Positions 26,966 to 36,030 of a stretch of DNA of 64,000 nucleotides are shown one piece after another. The stretch comes from CAJXVA01 sp963761755 (GTDB taxonomy: Bacteria > Myxococcota_A > Polyangia > Nannocystales > Nannocystaceae): positions 90,786-154,785 of the forward strand of contig CAVXIC010000020.1 in NCBI GenBank assembly GCA_963761755.1, read 5' to 3'. Both the position numbers and the translations under genes were made by a program. A model generated the notes under the pieces. That model was not told where the DNA came from and did no database searches. It saw only the letters and a list, made by a program, of their open reading frames with translations. Numbering within the stretch: position 1 is the first letter of the stretch; each line of letters opens with the position of its first letter.

Positions 26966-27223
26966 CCGCTTCGGCTGCGCATCACGGCCTGAGCCCAGGC
27001 GTGCCACTCGCGCGACCGACGACATCCTAGCTCGAGTGCTAGGCCTTGCAGCACTCGGCGACCCAAGCGCAGCTCGAGGCGGGCCCACACGTCCCAAGGT
27101 GGGCGACGAGCCCGCCCAGGATGCCGCCGGCCAGGAGTCGCGACCATGCAGCGCGCTCTCGCTGGTCGCGCGTTCAAGCAGGGGGAGGATGATGATGCTC
27201 CGACGTTCGAGCGAAACGAAGCG
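26966..27223. other. Intergenic region, 258 bases
   Basis: The region separates the convergent protease and ferredoxin-like genes. The short inverted repeat TAGCTCGAGTGCTA near 27030 may form a weak hairpin. I see nothing else. Confidence 0.3.
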
Positions 27224-27961
27224 TCAGGCGACGGTCTGCGATCGACGCACCAGCAGCCGCTCCGAGAGCACAAACCCTCGGCCGGGCTCGCTCCACGGAC
27301 ACGCGTGGATGCAGATACCGCACCCGTGAGTCTCGGCAAAGTACGGCGCACACGCGTCGAAGTCGACGTACCACTTGCGCGCTCCCCTCACGAGCTGCTT
27401 GTCGGGGAAAATCGCGTTCGGCGGGCAGTTGTCGGTGCAGATCTGACAGTTCGCGCAGAAGTCGTCGACGCCGATGTCGACGGCCGCATCGCAGTCTGCG
27501 GGAAGGTCGGTGAGCACCACCGCCAGGCGTACGTTGGAGCCATGCTCACGGGTGATGAGCGAGCCGTGTTTGCCAAGCTGGCCCAACCCCGCTGCCAGCG
27601 CGACCGGGACATGCAGCACCTCGGTGGCATCCGGGCTGATGTTGGTCGAGGCCCGCGCCGACCATCCAAGCGCACGGATTCTCTGGGCCACCGCGATCGC
27701 GATTCGGTTGGCGTCGACGTACGCGCGCTGAATCTCGACCCCGGACCGGTTGCTGGGGGTGTGGAGCATGTCTTCACGATCCATCGGAATGCCGATGCAG
27801 ATCGCGTGCTCGAACGGCATGTCGAAGTCGTGGTAGCGCATGGTCTCGATGAGCTTGGTGATGCCCACGAGCGTGGCCCCTGCATCACGGGCCCATGCCT
27901 TGATCTCCTCGGCTGCCTCCGAGGTGGACAGCCTGGCGGGCTCACGAAGCGCGACCGGAGC
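27224..27961 (-). pseudogene. QueG/reductive-dehalogenase-like 2[4Fe-4S] protein, 5' end missing
   Basis: Two cluster motifs, CANCQICTDNCPP and CGICIHACPWSEPG, mark the ferredoxin-like part shared by epoxyqueuosine reductases and reductive-dehalogenase-like proteins. Upstream is an alpha/beta domain (DAGATLVGITKLIETMRYHD). No usable start codon lies between the recognisable N-terminus and the divergent TetR gene. In-frame ATGs further upstream fall inside TetR coding DNA. I infer that the 5' end was deleted. The catalytic role is unknown. Confidence 0.65.
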
Positions 27962-28543
27962 TACGCGTCCACCGACGAGACTAGCGACCCCCGGGTCCGG
28001 CGAACCTACGCCGACATCTTCCGCGCCACGGCTGAGCTCTTGCTCGAGCGCGGCTGGGATCACGTCACGCATGCCCACGTTGCCGAGCACGCCGGGTACT
28101 CACGAGCGACGATCTACAAGCACTGGCCCAACCAGCACGACCTGCTCCGTGCGGCGTTCCTGCACATGGGTTCGATGCCCCACGGCGAGCGCACCGGAGA
28201 CCTGCGCGAGGATCTGATCTCCGAGCTGGAGGCCTACCGCAAGGTGTTGGTGGACGCTCGTTTCGCCCGGGCCGTGGTGGCGCTGGCGGAACGAGCCGCG
28301 GCCAACCCCGAGATCGCCGCGGTCCGAGATGGTTTTCTTGGTGGAGGCCAGGCGAAGACCCGGCAACGCATCCTCGAGGCCGTGCGTGAGTCAGGTCGAG
28401 AGGCCGACGTGAACGTCACCGCTGCGGCCGACATGCTCTCCGGCGCCCTCACCTGGCGTACCGCGATCATGGGCGAGACGGTCGATCTCGACTATGTGCA
28501 CGCCGTCGTCGACGTGTTCCTCCGCGGCCTCGAGAATACCTGA
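27941..28543 (+). pseudogene. TetR-family regulator lacking a normal start codon
   Basis: The DNA-binding domain VAEHAGYSRATIYKHWPNQH and an all-helical C-terminal domain are intact. However, no ATG, GTG or TTG occurs in frame before VRRTYADIF except far upstream within the opposing gene. The head-to-head arrangement with a ferredoxin gene that also lacks its start points to a deletion that removed both starts and the promoter. Use of a rare start codon is the alternative. Confidence 0.65.
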
Positions 28544-28636
28544 GCGCGTTCAGCCTCTCCGCCTTCACGTCCGAGTCCAGGATGGACCTCGACGCCCACG
28601 ATCCAAAGCGGGGACGGGTGCGCAAGGCCCGAAGCG

Positions 28637-28726
28637 CTACATCTTCGTCGCGTCGAACAGGGTCCCTTCGGGAACGAACTTGGGGCCGCCGCTGTAGTCG
28701 CGGCGAATCGCGTTCGTTCTGCCGGC
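28637..28726 (-). pseudogene. 3' fragment of an unknown gene
   Basis: Twenty-nine codons, GRTNAIRRDYSGGPKFVPEG then TLFDATKM and stop, look like a real protein C-terminus. Upstream frame continuity is lost. The family is not recognised. Confidence 0.3.
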
Positions 28727-28758
28727 CTCACGTCCGCCCGGCGGTACTGGGCGACGTG

Positions 28759-29157
28759 ATGGGGCGGGTCGCCAAGCTCGATCTCTCCTCGGCGCTCACG
28801 CAGCTTCGCCGCGTCGAGTCGTCACTGTCGATCTCGGTGCACGAGGCGATGGGGATCATGACGGCGGTCGTGAGCGCTCCGGAGTTGACGCGTCCGTCCG
28901 AGTGGCTGACCGAGCTGTTTCGCGAGGATGGCTTGGCCGACGCCGAAGAAGCCAAGTCGGTCGTGCACTCGATCATGGCCGTCTACAACGCGATCGTCAC
29001 CGGGCTCCAGGACGGTCGCCTCGCTGTGTCGCGCGCTCTCGAGCGGCTTGGCAGGCTCGTAGTAGGTCTCGTGCGCCTCACCGATGACTTCGCGACTCCC
29101 AAAGCGTCGGCCGTGCTGGCGACGTTGCCGTGCTCGGCCAGCGCCACGAAGACCTGA
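28759..29157 (+). pseudogene. UPF0149/YecA-like N-terminal fragment
   Basis: The sequence LSISVHEAMGIMTAVVSAPE and PSEWLTELF match the first half of UPF0149 (YecA-like) proteins. Family resemblance ends near 29020, where the frame passes into DNA that on the other strand carries a LysR N-terminus. The usual C-terminal half is absent. I consider it a fragment joined to unrelated DNA. Confidence 0.5.
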
Positions 29158-29180
29158 AGGTCTCGTAAGTCGGCGTCCAT
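29073..29180 (-). pseudogene. N-terminal fragment of a LysR-family gene
   Basis: The ATG at 29180 opens MDADLRDLQVFVALAEHGNV and ASTADALGVAKSSVR, a standard LysR helix-turn-helix start. It breaks off after about 36 codons. The rest of the gene is missing. Confidence 0.6.
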
Positions 29181-29241
29181 CGCCTTCGCCTTATCATACA
29201 AGATTGGGGACGACCCCTACGGCGCGACGAAGAGACAACGC

Positions 29242-29718
29242 GTGATCGGCTGGGAGACCGTAGGTCACCGAGCCGGACTGCGCAGGCGCACCATCGTGCG
29301 GCACGCAGCGAACGCGGTGGTCGACCAGCGGTCCGACCCCAACTGGCAGGCATACACCGGAAACTACCACTCGCCTTCGGATAGCTGCACCTCATGTCCC
29401 TACGTCCAGGACTTTGAAATCGAGCAGATGATGGACATCCTGGACGACAACAGCCGAAACGACTCCCTGCTGCTGGCACAGCAGTTCGCAAAGAAATATG
29501 CAGAAACCGTCGACTACACCTTGTCGAGGAAGGACCTGACAGACGAGCAGAGGAGGCTCGCGGTCGGCTCGCTCGACACCCAGAGCTTTGTCATCGAGCG
29601 GGCAGGCCGGGGACGAACGGGGGAGGGCGAGGCAGACACGGCGCTGCGTGAGGTCCTTTCTGAAGAAACCTCCAGCAATGAAATGCGTAGGCAGCTTCTC
29701 AGCGCCTCCAAGAAGTAG
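29242..29718 (+). CDS. Hypothetical protein with CxxC motif
   Basis: The 158-residue frame contains SPSDSCTSCPYVQDFEIEQM and a helical Gln/Glu-rich C-terminus ending QLLSASKK. No family is recognised, and the N-terminus may be truncated by the adjoining fragments. Confidence 0.45.
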   Translation: MIGWETVGHRAGLRRRTIVRHAANAVVDQRSDPNWQAYTGNYHSPSDSCTSCPYVQDFEIEQMMDILDDNSRNDSLLLAQQFAKKYAETVDYTLSRKDLTDEQRRLAVGSLDTQSFVIERAGRGRTGEGEADTALREVLSEETSSNEMRRQLLSASKK

Positions 29719-29765
29719 TAGGTAGCCTGCAGTAGACCGCCTGTTGTCCGCTGTTGACCAGATTC

Positions 29766-30290
29766 ATGCGCCTCGCCCTCGACATCTCTGGAGTGACTCT
29801 TGTGGCGGGCGCCCTGGTGGTATTCTGGGCGTCGGGGGTCTTGGTTCCACAACTCCACGTCCTGCTTTGGATCTCCAGCGTCGTACTCGCCACGGAGTGC
29901 GGCGTTCGGATGCTTCGTGCACGTGGGAGGGCCGAGCGTTCCGAGGCGGCCGGAAACAGGCTCCACTGGCTGTATCCTGCCTGCTTCTCCGCGAGCCTGG
30001 CGGCAGGATCGTTCCTATACACGGTAGAGGCGCAGGTCGGCACGGAACTGTACCTCCAGGTCCTCGGCTTGCTCCTCGTGAGTGCCGCCTCCCTCCCGGC
30101 CTTGGCCTCTGTGCATCGATGGGCCAGCTCCTGGCCAGGTCGCTCTTTTTTTGCGATCGGCACGGTCCTACTTGCGCACGACCTTGGCCGGGAGGCAATC
30201 GGCGCACTGAGGGTTGGTGGTCGCGTAGGAGTCGCGGTCCACTCTCCATTCCCAAAAGCCGTCGTTGTCCAGGGGGGGCGAGCCCGTTGA
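29766..30290 (+). CDS. Multi-spanning membrane protein
   Basis: About 174 residues with four or five hydrophobic helices (for example SGVTLVAGALVVFWASGVLV). Its stop overlaps the TTG start of the M23-like gene. An in-frame TTG at 29754 is an alternative start. The family is unknown. The coupling suggests that it anchors or regulates the peptidase-like protein. Confidence 0.6.
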   Translation: MRLALDISGVTLVAGALVVFWASGVLVPQLHVLLWISSVVLATECGVRMLRARGRAERSEAAGNRLHWLYPACFSASLAAGSFLYTVEAQVGTELYLQVLGLLLVSAASLPALASVHRWASSWPGRSFFAIGTVLLAHDLGREAIGALRVGGRVGVAVHSPFPKAVVVQGGRAR

Positions 30291-30766
30291 CGAACCATCA
30301 CTTTCTTTCCGGAGAACAGCGGCATGGGCTGGACCTGCTTCCGCTGTCGACAAACACGGAAGCTCCAACGCTTCTGCCGTGCGAGGGGCAGATGGTCCAC
30401 TCCCCCATTGATGGTCTCGTCGATCGCGTCGTCGACACAGGGAAGGGACGACGCCGAACCGAGCTCGAAAGGTTGGCCGGGACATTCGTTGTCCTGTCTT
30501 ACTCCGAAACATCCGAGAAGCGCGGCCCCTGCGGATGGGTCCTACTAGCGCATCTCGAACCCGGGTCAGTCCTCGTCGCTCCTGGGGACGAGGTTCGCGT
30601 GGGCCAGTCGCTCGGGATGTGTGGCCAGAGCGGGTCAGCAAGCCAACGGCACCTCCATCTTCAGGCGCAGAACGCAGACAAATTGGCTCGGGGTGTAGCG
30701 ACCTGCCCGCTCATCTTTGGCGATGCAGCTCGAGCAACCATGCGCAACGATATCGTGGGCTGGTGA
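30287..30766 (+). CDS. M23-family (LytM-like) peptidase domain protein
   Basis: Starting at TTG 30287 behind a G-rich ribosome-binding site, the 159 residues show TNHHFLSGEQRHGLDL with the H-x3-D zinc motif, a central beta-hairpin region and HLHLQ (HxH). These are the zinc ligands of M23 metallopeptidases, so it may hydrolyse peptidoglycan cross-bridges or be a regulatory homologue. It has no signal peptide of its own. Export could depend on the coupled membrane protein, or the gene could be a 5'-truncated form. Confidence 0.65.
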   Translation: MTNHHFLSGEQRHGLDLLPLSTNTEAPTLLPCEGQMVHSPIDGLVDRVVDTGKGRRRTELERLAGTFVVLSYSETSEKRGPCGWVLLAHLEPGSVLVAPGDEVRVGQSLGMCGQSGSASQRHLHLQAQNADKLARGVATCPLIFGDAARATMRNDIVGW

Positions 30767-30769
30767 TGC

Positions 30770-31099
30770 CGGGCCGCTGAGGCCGGAGGTGTCCAGGTGC
30801 ACCACCAGGCGGTGCCACTGCCCAAAGGTGATCGGGGTGAGAGAGAGATTCTGCCCCAGCTTCCACTGGTTCTCCTCGGCGATCATCGGGTCGGTCGCCT
30901 GCACGTAGTTCAAGGCGTCGAGGCGCAGGTACAGCGCTTGGCCCTCGCCCTCCAGGTATTCCGGCGTGATGTTGCCCGGGCTGAGCGCCAGCCACAACTT
31001 CAGCGTGTCGGGCGATTGCGGGTAGCTGCCGTCGACCGAGGAGTACAGGAACTTGAACCGGTTGCTGATGCTACCCGCCACTTCCTCGATGTACAGGAT
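30770..31099 (-). pseudogene. Fragment of a lectin/lyase-like secreted protein gene
   Basis: The frame contains KLWLALSPGNITPEYLEGEG and FGQWHRLVVHLDTSGLSGPA, resembling concanavalin-like or polysaccharide-lyase folds. Both ends are missing: there is no start upstream of LYIEEVAGSISNRFKFLY, and the 3' end merges with the M23 gene region. Confidence 0.4.
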
Positions 31100-31846
31100 C
31101 CATCTCGAACGGGACGTCGCCGGGGATGTGGTCGAGTTGCCGGATCCCGTGGTCGGGCTGTCCTCCGTGGTCGCGGAACCGCTCGTTTACGCCTCTGCGA
31201 CAGGCTCGGTGGCGTCGTCGTTCGTGGCGACGGCTTGTCGCAAGAAAAGCCGCGAAGGCCAATATCGCCGGTACGATCGCGGTGTGGACGAGCGACTTCT
31301 ACTCCGTCCCCGATCCAGTCCCCATCGTCGTCCCCGACGTCGTCCCGGCCGGAGGCTCGCAATCGAACTCTCCCTCCGCAAAGCAGAATTTGGCCGAGAA
31401 ACATCGACGAGCCGCACATCACAGGCTTGTCCCAGAAGAGGTCCGCCTGGTACGCCTCCTGCCTCTGCCGTCCCGTCACCGAGCCGGGTGAGGGCTCGCC
31501 GATGGGGCTCCCAACCCGCACGACATCGTCGCGCTCGGACAACGCGACAACATCCGCAGCAGCGCCGCCGTCTGCTAGCCCAGGCCGTGCCGCAACCCTC
31601 GTCGTGCGTACTACAACACGATCGAAGTCGAGGTTCACAGCGACGACGGCACGCTCATCGAAGACGGTCTCGAGACCCTCGAAGGTTTCTCGCCCAGGCT
31701 CTGGCGCCCCCCCTGCCCCGGGCGACGACACGGTCAACGTGCACACCGTTCCCGACGACGACTGCGCCGGGTACGACGAGCAGTTCGAGTTCACTGTCCA
31801 GGAGGCCTCCGTGGCCCGACCGCGACGCAGGGCGTCCGCTGCTTGA
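31100..31846 (+). pseudogene. Decayed secreted-protein gene, several frameshifts
   Basis: Protein-like segments occur in different plus-strand frames. They are AIVWTSDFYSVPDP-type sequence near 31270, YYNTIEVEVHSDDGTLIEDG near 31620, and DDTVNVHTVPDDDCAGYDEQ near 31730, separated by stops and frame changes. One change coincides with a run of C near 31710. I read it as one gene in decay, family unknown. Confidence 0.35.
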
Positions 31847-31985
31847 ATCTGATGGTTCCCGAACAGCACGTCGGGCCGTCCCGTGGCCGCGGCACACGGG
31901 ACGGCACATGTCCAGCACCTGTCCCTGACGGCCGTGGTCGTGACGGCCATCTTGGCAAAGCCTCGCGTTCCCGTATTTTGTCCGC

Positions 31986-32437
31986 ATGCATTCCGCAGTC
32001 ATTCCAGTCGTCCTCTCTATCGCCAGCCTCCTGGCCGTGAGCACATCAGAGCTCACGGATGCCCCTTCCACCCTTTCCCCTCGACAGTTGCTCTCTCGGC
32101 CCGCGCTCAAGGGTCTACGGTGGAACCGAAACTCAAGTGCATGAGGGGGAACGTCGTCATCGGACTTTGCGGGTCCCCCGGCGGACTCCTCCCGGCATGC
32201 GGATCCAGCTACAAGAAGTCCTGCGAAGCTTCGGGCGGAACGGCCCAACCCTGCGGGCCGGATGGCAGTGGCTACAGCAGCGTCATCACTTGCAGCGACA
32301 ACTCTGAGCTCTTTCACGACTGCGACGAGAAGTTCATGTCGACATGCGAAGACAAAGACGTCGGAGGTGATTTTCAGTGCACCGGGGAGTGCGACGACGG
32401 GACGTGCTGCGCTGGTGAATGCACCATCGGTGGATGA
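31986..32437 (+). pseudogene. Small secreted Cys-rich protein, frameshifted
   Basis: A signal-peptide-like start (MHSAVIPVVLSIASLLAVST) opens at 31986 but ends at a stop near 32142. A second frame carries the Cys-rich body from GSTVEPKLKC to the stop at 32437, with about fourteen Cys. The two would join by one frame change between 32040 and 32110. No family is recognised. Disulfide-rich secreted proteins are common in myxobacteria. Confidence 0.45.
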
Positions 32438-32453
32438 GAGGTAGCCTTTCCTC

Positions 32454-34904
32454 GTGACCATGCGGCCTCGCACGAAAGCTATCGTCGGATTTCTGGCAAT
32501 CGCCGTTGCAGTCGCCACGGCGCTGTGGATGTCCTCGCCGGCAACCCCACAGCGCCCTGAGTCACCGACCCCCTCGTCCGCGACCATGGTCCCTGGGCCG
32601 CAGGTCCAGACGCAAACGCAGGAGGTCGACCTGCGAACGGTCGCCGTCGTCGATGCGAAGACAGCCGCGCCGGTTCCACGCGCAGGCCTCCGCGTGTTGG
32701 GTCAGGACCCCTCGATCGTGTGGGCCAACGCTTCCGGGGAGGTCCCGTGGTCGACCGAGGCTCCAGTCACGGTCATCGTTTCGGCCAGCGGCTACCCTCC
32801 TCAGCGCGCGCGCATCGGCCCCGACACCGCGGTTCTTCCGATCAGCCGAGGTGGCCACAGCGTTTCGGGGGTCGTCCGGGATCTCTACGGCGGGACCGTG
32901 CCCGGGGCACTGGTCCGCAGCTCGGGCGACGCGCTCGCCCGGACGGACGACGAGGGTCGGTACACCATGAGTGTGCCATCGGGGAACTGCAAGCTCGAGG
33001 CGCACGGCGACGACTACTTTCCCCAGTCCCGACTCGTCTCCATCGTTGATGACGCCACCATCGACTTCGAGCTTCTGCCCGGTGGAGCCATCGAAGGGAT
33101 CGTCGTCGACGAGACAGGGGATCCGGTGCCGTCCGCCTGGGTGAACTACTCCATGCTGGTGCCAAGGGTGGGAGGATTCTCGCATCGCAGCACCGAAGAT
33201 GATCAAAGGGTGAAATCGGATGCCTCGGGCCGTTTTCGCCTCGCCCCACTGGCCCCGGCGAACTACCAGGTGGTCGCCAACACAGACGACGCTTCGACCG
33301 TCGCTCCGGCCGCCGTCCGCGTCACTCTGCTCGAGACGCGTGACGACGTGCGGCTCGTCGTCCGGCCCGGGAGCGCTGCCCACGGCGCGGTCATCGACGA
33401 CAAAGGCGAGCCGGTCGAAGACGCGGTCGTCTACGCGAGGCATCGGTCAGGAAGCCGGCTCGAAGCGTCAACCGACGCAGCCGGTCACTTCGAGGTCCGC
33501 GGCCTCCATCCTGGGTCCTGGAATCTCTCGGCCCACGCACCGGGTCGCAGCCTCGTCGAGACCGTCGAGCGGGTCGTCAGCGCCCAAGGCGAAGTCCCCG
33601 CGGCCCAGTTGGTGCTCACCCGCGGTGGGCGTATCGAAGGTCGCGTGCCCGTGGGCCAAGGCGCACGAGTGTCGCTGGAACTCCCCAGGACCGCGCTCGG
33701 ATTCTCGGATTTCGCGCGGCGCAACCTGGTGCGAGGAGAAGTTCGCGTCGTCGAAGACGATGGAACCTTCGTGTTCGAGTCGGTTCCCTCAGGCGCGTGG
33801 CAAGTCCAGGCCAACATGGACGATGGTCGCTCTGGCTCCGCATCGATCGACCTCGAACCGGCCGGTCTTGCCCACGTAGAGGTCGACCTCCTCGCGGGCG
33901 CCACGATCCGTGGGGTCATCGAGAACCGAGGCGGTGACCTGGATGGGCTCCGGGTGCGCCCGCGAGGCTCGGTTGAACTCGCCTCGGTCTCTCTCGCTGA
34001 GGATGGGGCGTTCTCCATCGATCATGTGCCGGCCGGGTTGTGGACGATCGATGTGCTACACCACGGCGCCACGATCCCCGTCGTAGAAGGTGACCCCACG
34101 GTCGCCATCGAGGATGGGCAGGCCCCCGAGGTTGAACTCGTTGTCGACGCCGCCGCTTCGCAGCTGCGTGGTCGGGTGTCGGACACCGACGCGGGGCCCG
34201 TCGCCGACGCGCTGATCACCGTCTCACCCAAACGCGGCGGGGATCCGGTCAGCGCCGTCAGCGATTCCGAAGGCCGCTTCACGGTATCCACGAGCACCGG
34301 CTCTCGATACCGAGTCGACGTCACCGGGCCCCGCGGCCTCGGTCTCGCGACCCAGGAGGACGCCGAAGCAGACGCTCACCTCGAAGTGACCTTGCAGGAG
34401 CCCGCCTCCATCCGGGGGCACGTCTTGCTGCGAGGCCAACCCGTGACTCACTTTCAGGTCCGGCCCCCCCGCGCACGAGCCTACCCCCTGTTCATCGAGG
34501 ATCCTCGCGGCGCCTTCGACCTGTTTGACCTCGCGCCGGGGCCTGCTGTCGTCTCCATCCTGGCGAACGAAGGCGTCGCCGAGGCCCAGGTGGAATTGCA
34601 CGAAGGAGAAGCGACCGAGATAACGGTAGAGCTTGAGCCCTGGGGCACCGCACGTGGGCGTGTCGTCGATGCGGCGGGCGCCCCGGTGTCAGGCGCGAGT
34701 GTGCGGGTCAGCAGTGAAGCCGGACGCGCCGACGGCTCCACCGACGCAACAACCGACGTCCGCGGCGACTTCACCCTCGAAGGACTGGGTCCCGGCAGCA
34801 CCGTGTTCGAGGTTCGGGGCGGCAAGGCGCCCCTGCGCACCGACAAGCAACACGTCGCACCGGGTGCCGAAGTCGATCTCGGCACGCTGACGCTCGACGA
34901 ATAG
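32454..34904 (+). CDS. Carboxypeptidase-regulatory-like repeat protein, membrane-anchored
   Basis: The 816-residue protein has an uncleaved-looking N-terminal membrane segment (about 8-28), a Pro/Ser spacer and then many beta-sandwich repeats of the type GVVRDLYGGTVPGALV followed by TDDEGRYTMSVPSG. These are CarboxypepD-regulatory/CNA-B-like domains that form rod-shaped surface or periplasmic proteins. There is no catalytic domain. The GTG at 32454 or ATG at 32460 may be the start. Confidence 0.8.
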   Translation: MTMRPRTKAIVGFLAIAVAVATALWMSSPATPQRPESPTPSSATMVPGPQVQTQTQEVDLRTVAVVDAKTAAPVPRAGLRVLGQDPSIVWANASGEVPWSTEAPVTVIVSASGYPPQRARIGPDTAVLPISRGGHSVSGVVRDLYGGTVPGALVRSSGDALARTDDEGRYTMSVPSGNCKLEAHGDDYFPQSRLVSIVDDATIDFELLPGGAIEGIVVDETGDPVPSAWVNYSMLVPRVGGFSHRSTEDDQRVKSDASGRFRLAPLAPANYQVVANTDDASTVAPAAVRVTLLETRDDVRLVVRPGSAAHGAVIDDKGEPVEDAVVYARHRSGSRLEASTDAAGHFEVRGLHPGSWNLSAHAPGRSLVETVERVVSAQGEVPAAQLVLTRGGRIEGRVPVGQGARVSLELPRTALGFSDFARRNLVRGEVRVVEDDGTFVFESVPSGAWQVQANMDDGRSGSASIDLEPAGLAHVEVDLLAGATIRGVIENRGGDLDGLRVRPRGSVELASVSLAEDGAFSIDHVPAGLWTIDVLHHGATIPVVEGDPTVAIEDGQAPEVELVVDAAASQLRGRVSDTDAGPVADALITVSPKRGGDPVSAVSDSEGRFTVSTSTGSRYRVDVTGPRGLGLATQEDAEADAHLEVTLQEPASIRGHVLLRGQPVTHFQVRPPRARAYPLFIEDPRGAFDLFDLAPGPAVVSILANEGVAEAQVELHEGEATEITVELEPWGTARGRVVDAAGAPVSGASVRVSSEAGRADGSTDATTDVRGDFTLEGLGPGSTVFEVRGGKAPLRTDKQHVAPGAEVDLGTLTLDE

Positions 34905-34907
34905 CTT

Positions 34908-35194
34908 ATGACCGCCCTTCCTGCCAGTCGTCGCACCACCAGTCTGGGCGCCACCAGTGGCGTCGTCCTCGGCGCGGGGATCTTTCCCGGCATGTCCAAT
35001 CTGATCGCCGCGGAGGCCATCGCCGCGGTGCGAGCATGCAGCTCGATCGAGCTCGGCATTCGCTGGAATCCCATGTCGGCAGGCGGCGCCGGCGTGGTGG
35101 CCCTCGTCCCCACCTCCTCGTCGGACCTACGCATCGCGTCGTCGACGGTCGATGTGTCGAAGGCCCGCCGATGGGCCCAGGCGGCGAGCTTCCT
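34908..35194 (+). pseudogene. Fragment of a saccharopine-dehydrogenase-like gene
   Basis: The segment VLGAGIFPGMSNLIAAEAIA and ELGIRWNPMSAGGAG match the central part of saccharopine-dehydrogenase-like membrane-associated oxidoreductases. The N-terminal Rossmann fold and the C-terminus are missing. Homology fades near 35195. It probably reached this place by recombination. Confidence 0.5.
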
Positions 35195-35326
35195 TTCTCG
35201 GATGGACGACACGCGACGCATGGCGGGCGATGTCGTCGGACACACGCGCCTCCCCGGTCGCGAGGGCGACCAGCCACGGACCCCCGTAGGCCAGTGGGGA
35301 GGACGGGACCGGGTCTGCCACGGACG

Positions 35327-35881
35327 CGCCCGGCTGAGGCCACCTCGACCAGCACCGACACCAGCACGGGCTGGAGCGCGGGCGTGGGCGATGACGGCCC
35401 GGGCTCAGCCACGGGCGCACTCGACAGCGGAACCACCGGGGCCGATACCGTTGTCGACGACACCGGCGCCGCGTCGCTGACCGGGCCAGCGAGCACCGGC
35501 GTGGCGACCTCGGCAGGCACGACCACGACCGGCGGCGACGACCTCGATGCCGTGCGGCGGAGGGCGGCGGCTTGGTACTTCATGAACGGCTCCTCCAGCG
35601 ACGACAACGACATATGCGACGCCGACTGCGGGTTCGTCGACGACGGCGACCTGCGAGACTTCTGCTCCGGAAGCTGTGGATTCATCGGCAACTCGGACCT
35701 GCGCGACTTCTGCAACGATGACTGCGGCTTCATCGGCGACAGCGACCTGCGCGACTTCTGCAACGGCGACTGCGGCTTCATCGGCGATGGCGACCTGCGA
35801 GACCTGTGCACCGGAAGCTGCGGCTCCATCAGCAATAGCGACCTCCGAGACTTCTGCAACGGCGACTGCGGCTTCATCTGA
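35327..35881 (+). CDS. Cys-rich tandem-repeat protein, N-terminus uncertain
   Basis: A Ser/Thr/Gly/Asp linker of the kind found after lipoprotein signals leads into five 16-residue repeats with consensus CGFIGDSDLRDFCNGD and a final CGFI-stop. Each unit carries two Cys and an acidic GDxDLRDF core. Codon usage (C/G third positions) supports the plus strand. No signal peptide or credible start is seen upstream, where the frame overlaps the dehydrogenase fragment, so the 5' end has probably been lost. Confidence 0.6.
   Translation, partial: RPAEATSTSTDTSTGWSAGVGDDGPGSATGALDSGTTGADTVVDDTGAASLTGPASTGVATSAGTTTTGGDDLDAVRRRAAAWYFMNGSSSDDNDICDADCGFVDDGDLRDFCSGSCGFIGNSDLRDFCNDDCGFIGDSDLRDFCNGDCGFIGDGDLRDLCTGSCGSISNSDLRDFCNGDCGFI
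35627..35866 (+). repeat. Five tandem 48-base coding repeats
   Basis: The units begin at 35627, 35675, 35723, 35771 and 35819, each exactly 48 bases with scattered substitutions. A partial sixth unit ends in the stop codon. The exact phase and in-frame length show expansion within a coding sequence. Confidence 0.9.
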
Positions 35882-36030
35882 CGGCCGCTGGAAAGACCCT
35901 AGAAGAAGCGACTTGCTCGAGGTGTCCGGTCAGCATTCCGACGAGACCGGAAGCGAGGAGAGCGGACCCTGACCACGCCTCTTCGCCCCGACATGATCGA
36001 ACCCGCCCCGGGCGGCACTACCCCCCTGAG

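Noticed and set aside
35627..35866. Regular 48-base repeats considered as a CRISPR array
   Set aside because: The units are contiguous with no spacers, encode protein in frame and vary internally.
34906..35877. Minus-strand frame with repeated SPMKPQSPLQKSRRS units
   Set aside because: It is the mirror of the 48-base tandem repeats. Third-position G/C bias supports the plus-strand Cys-rich reading.
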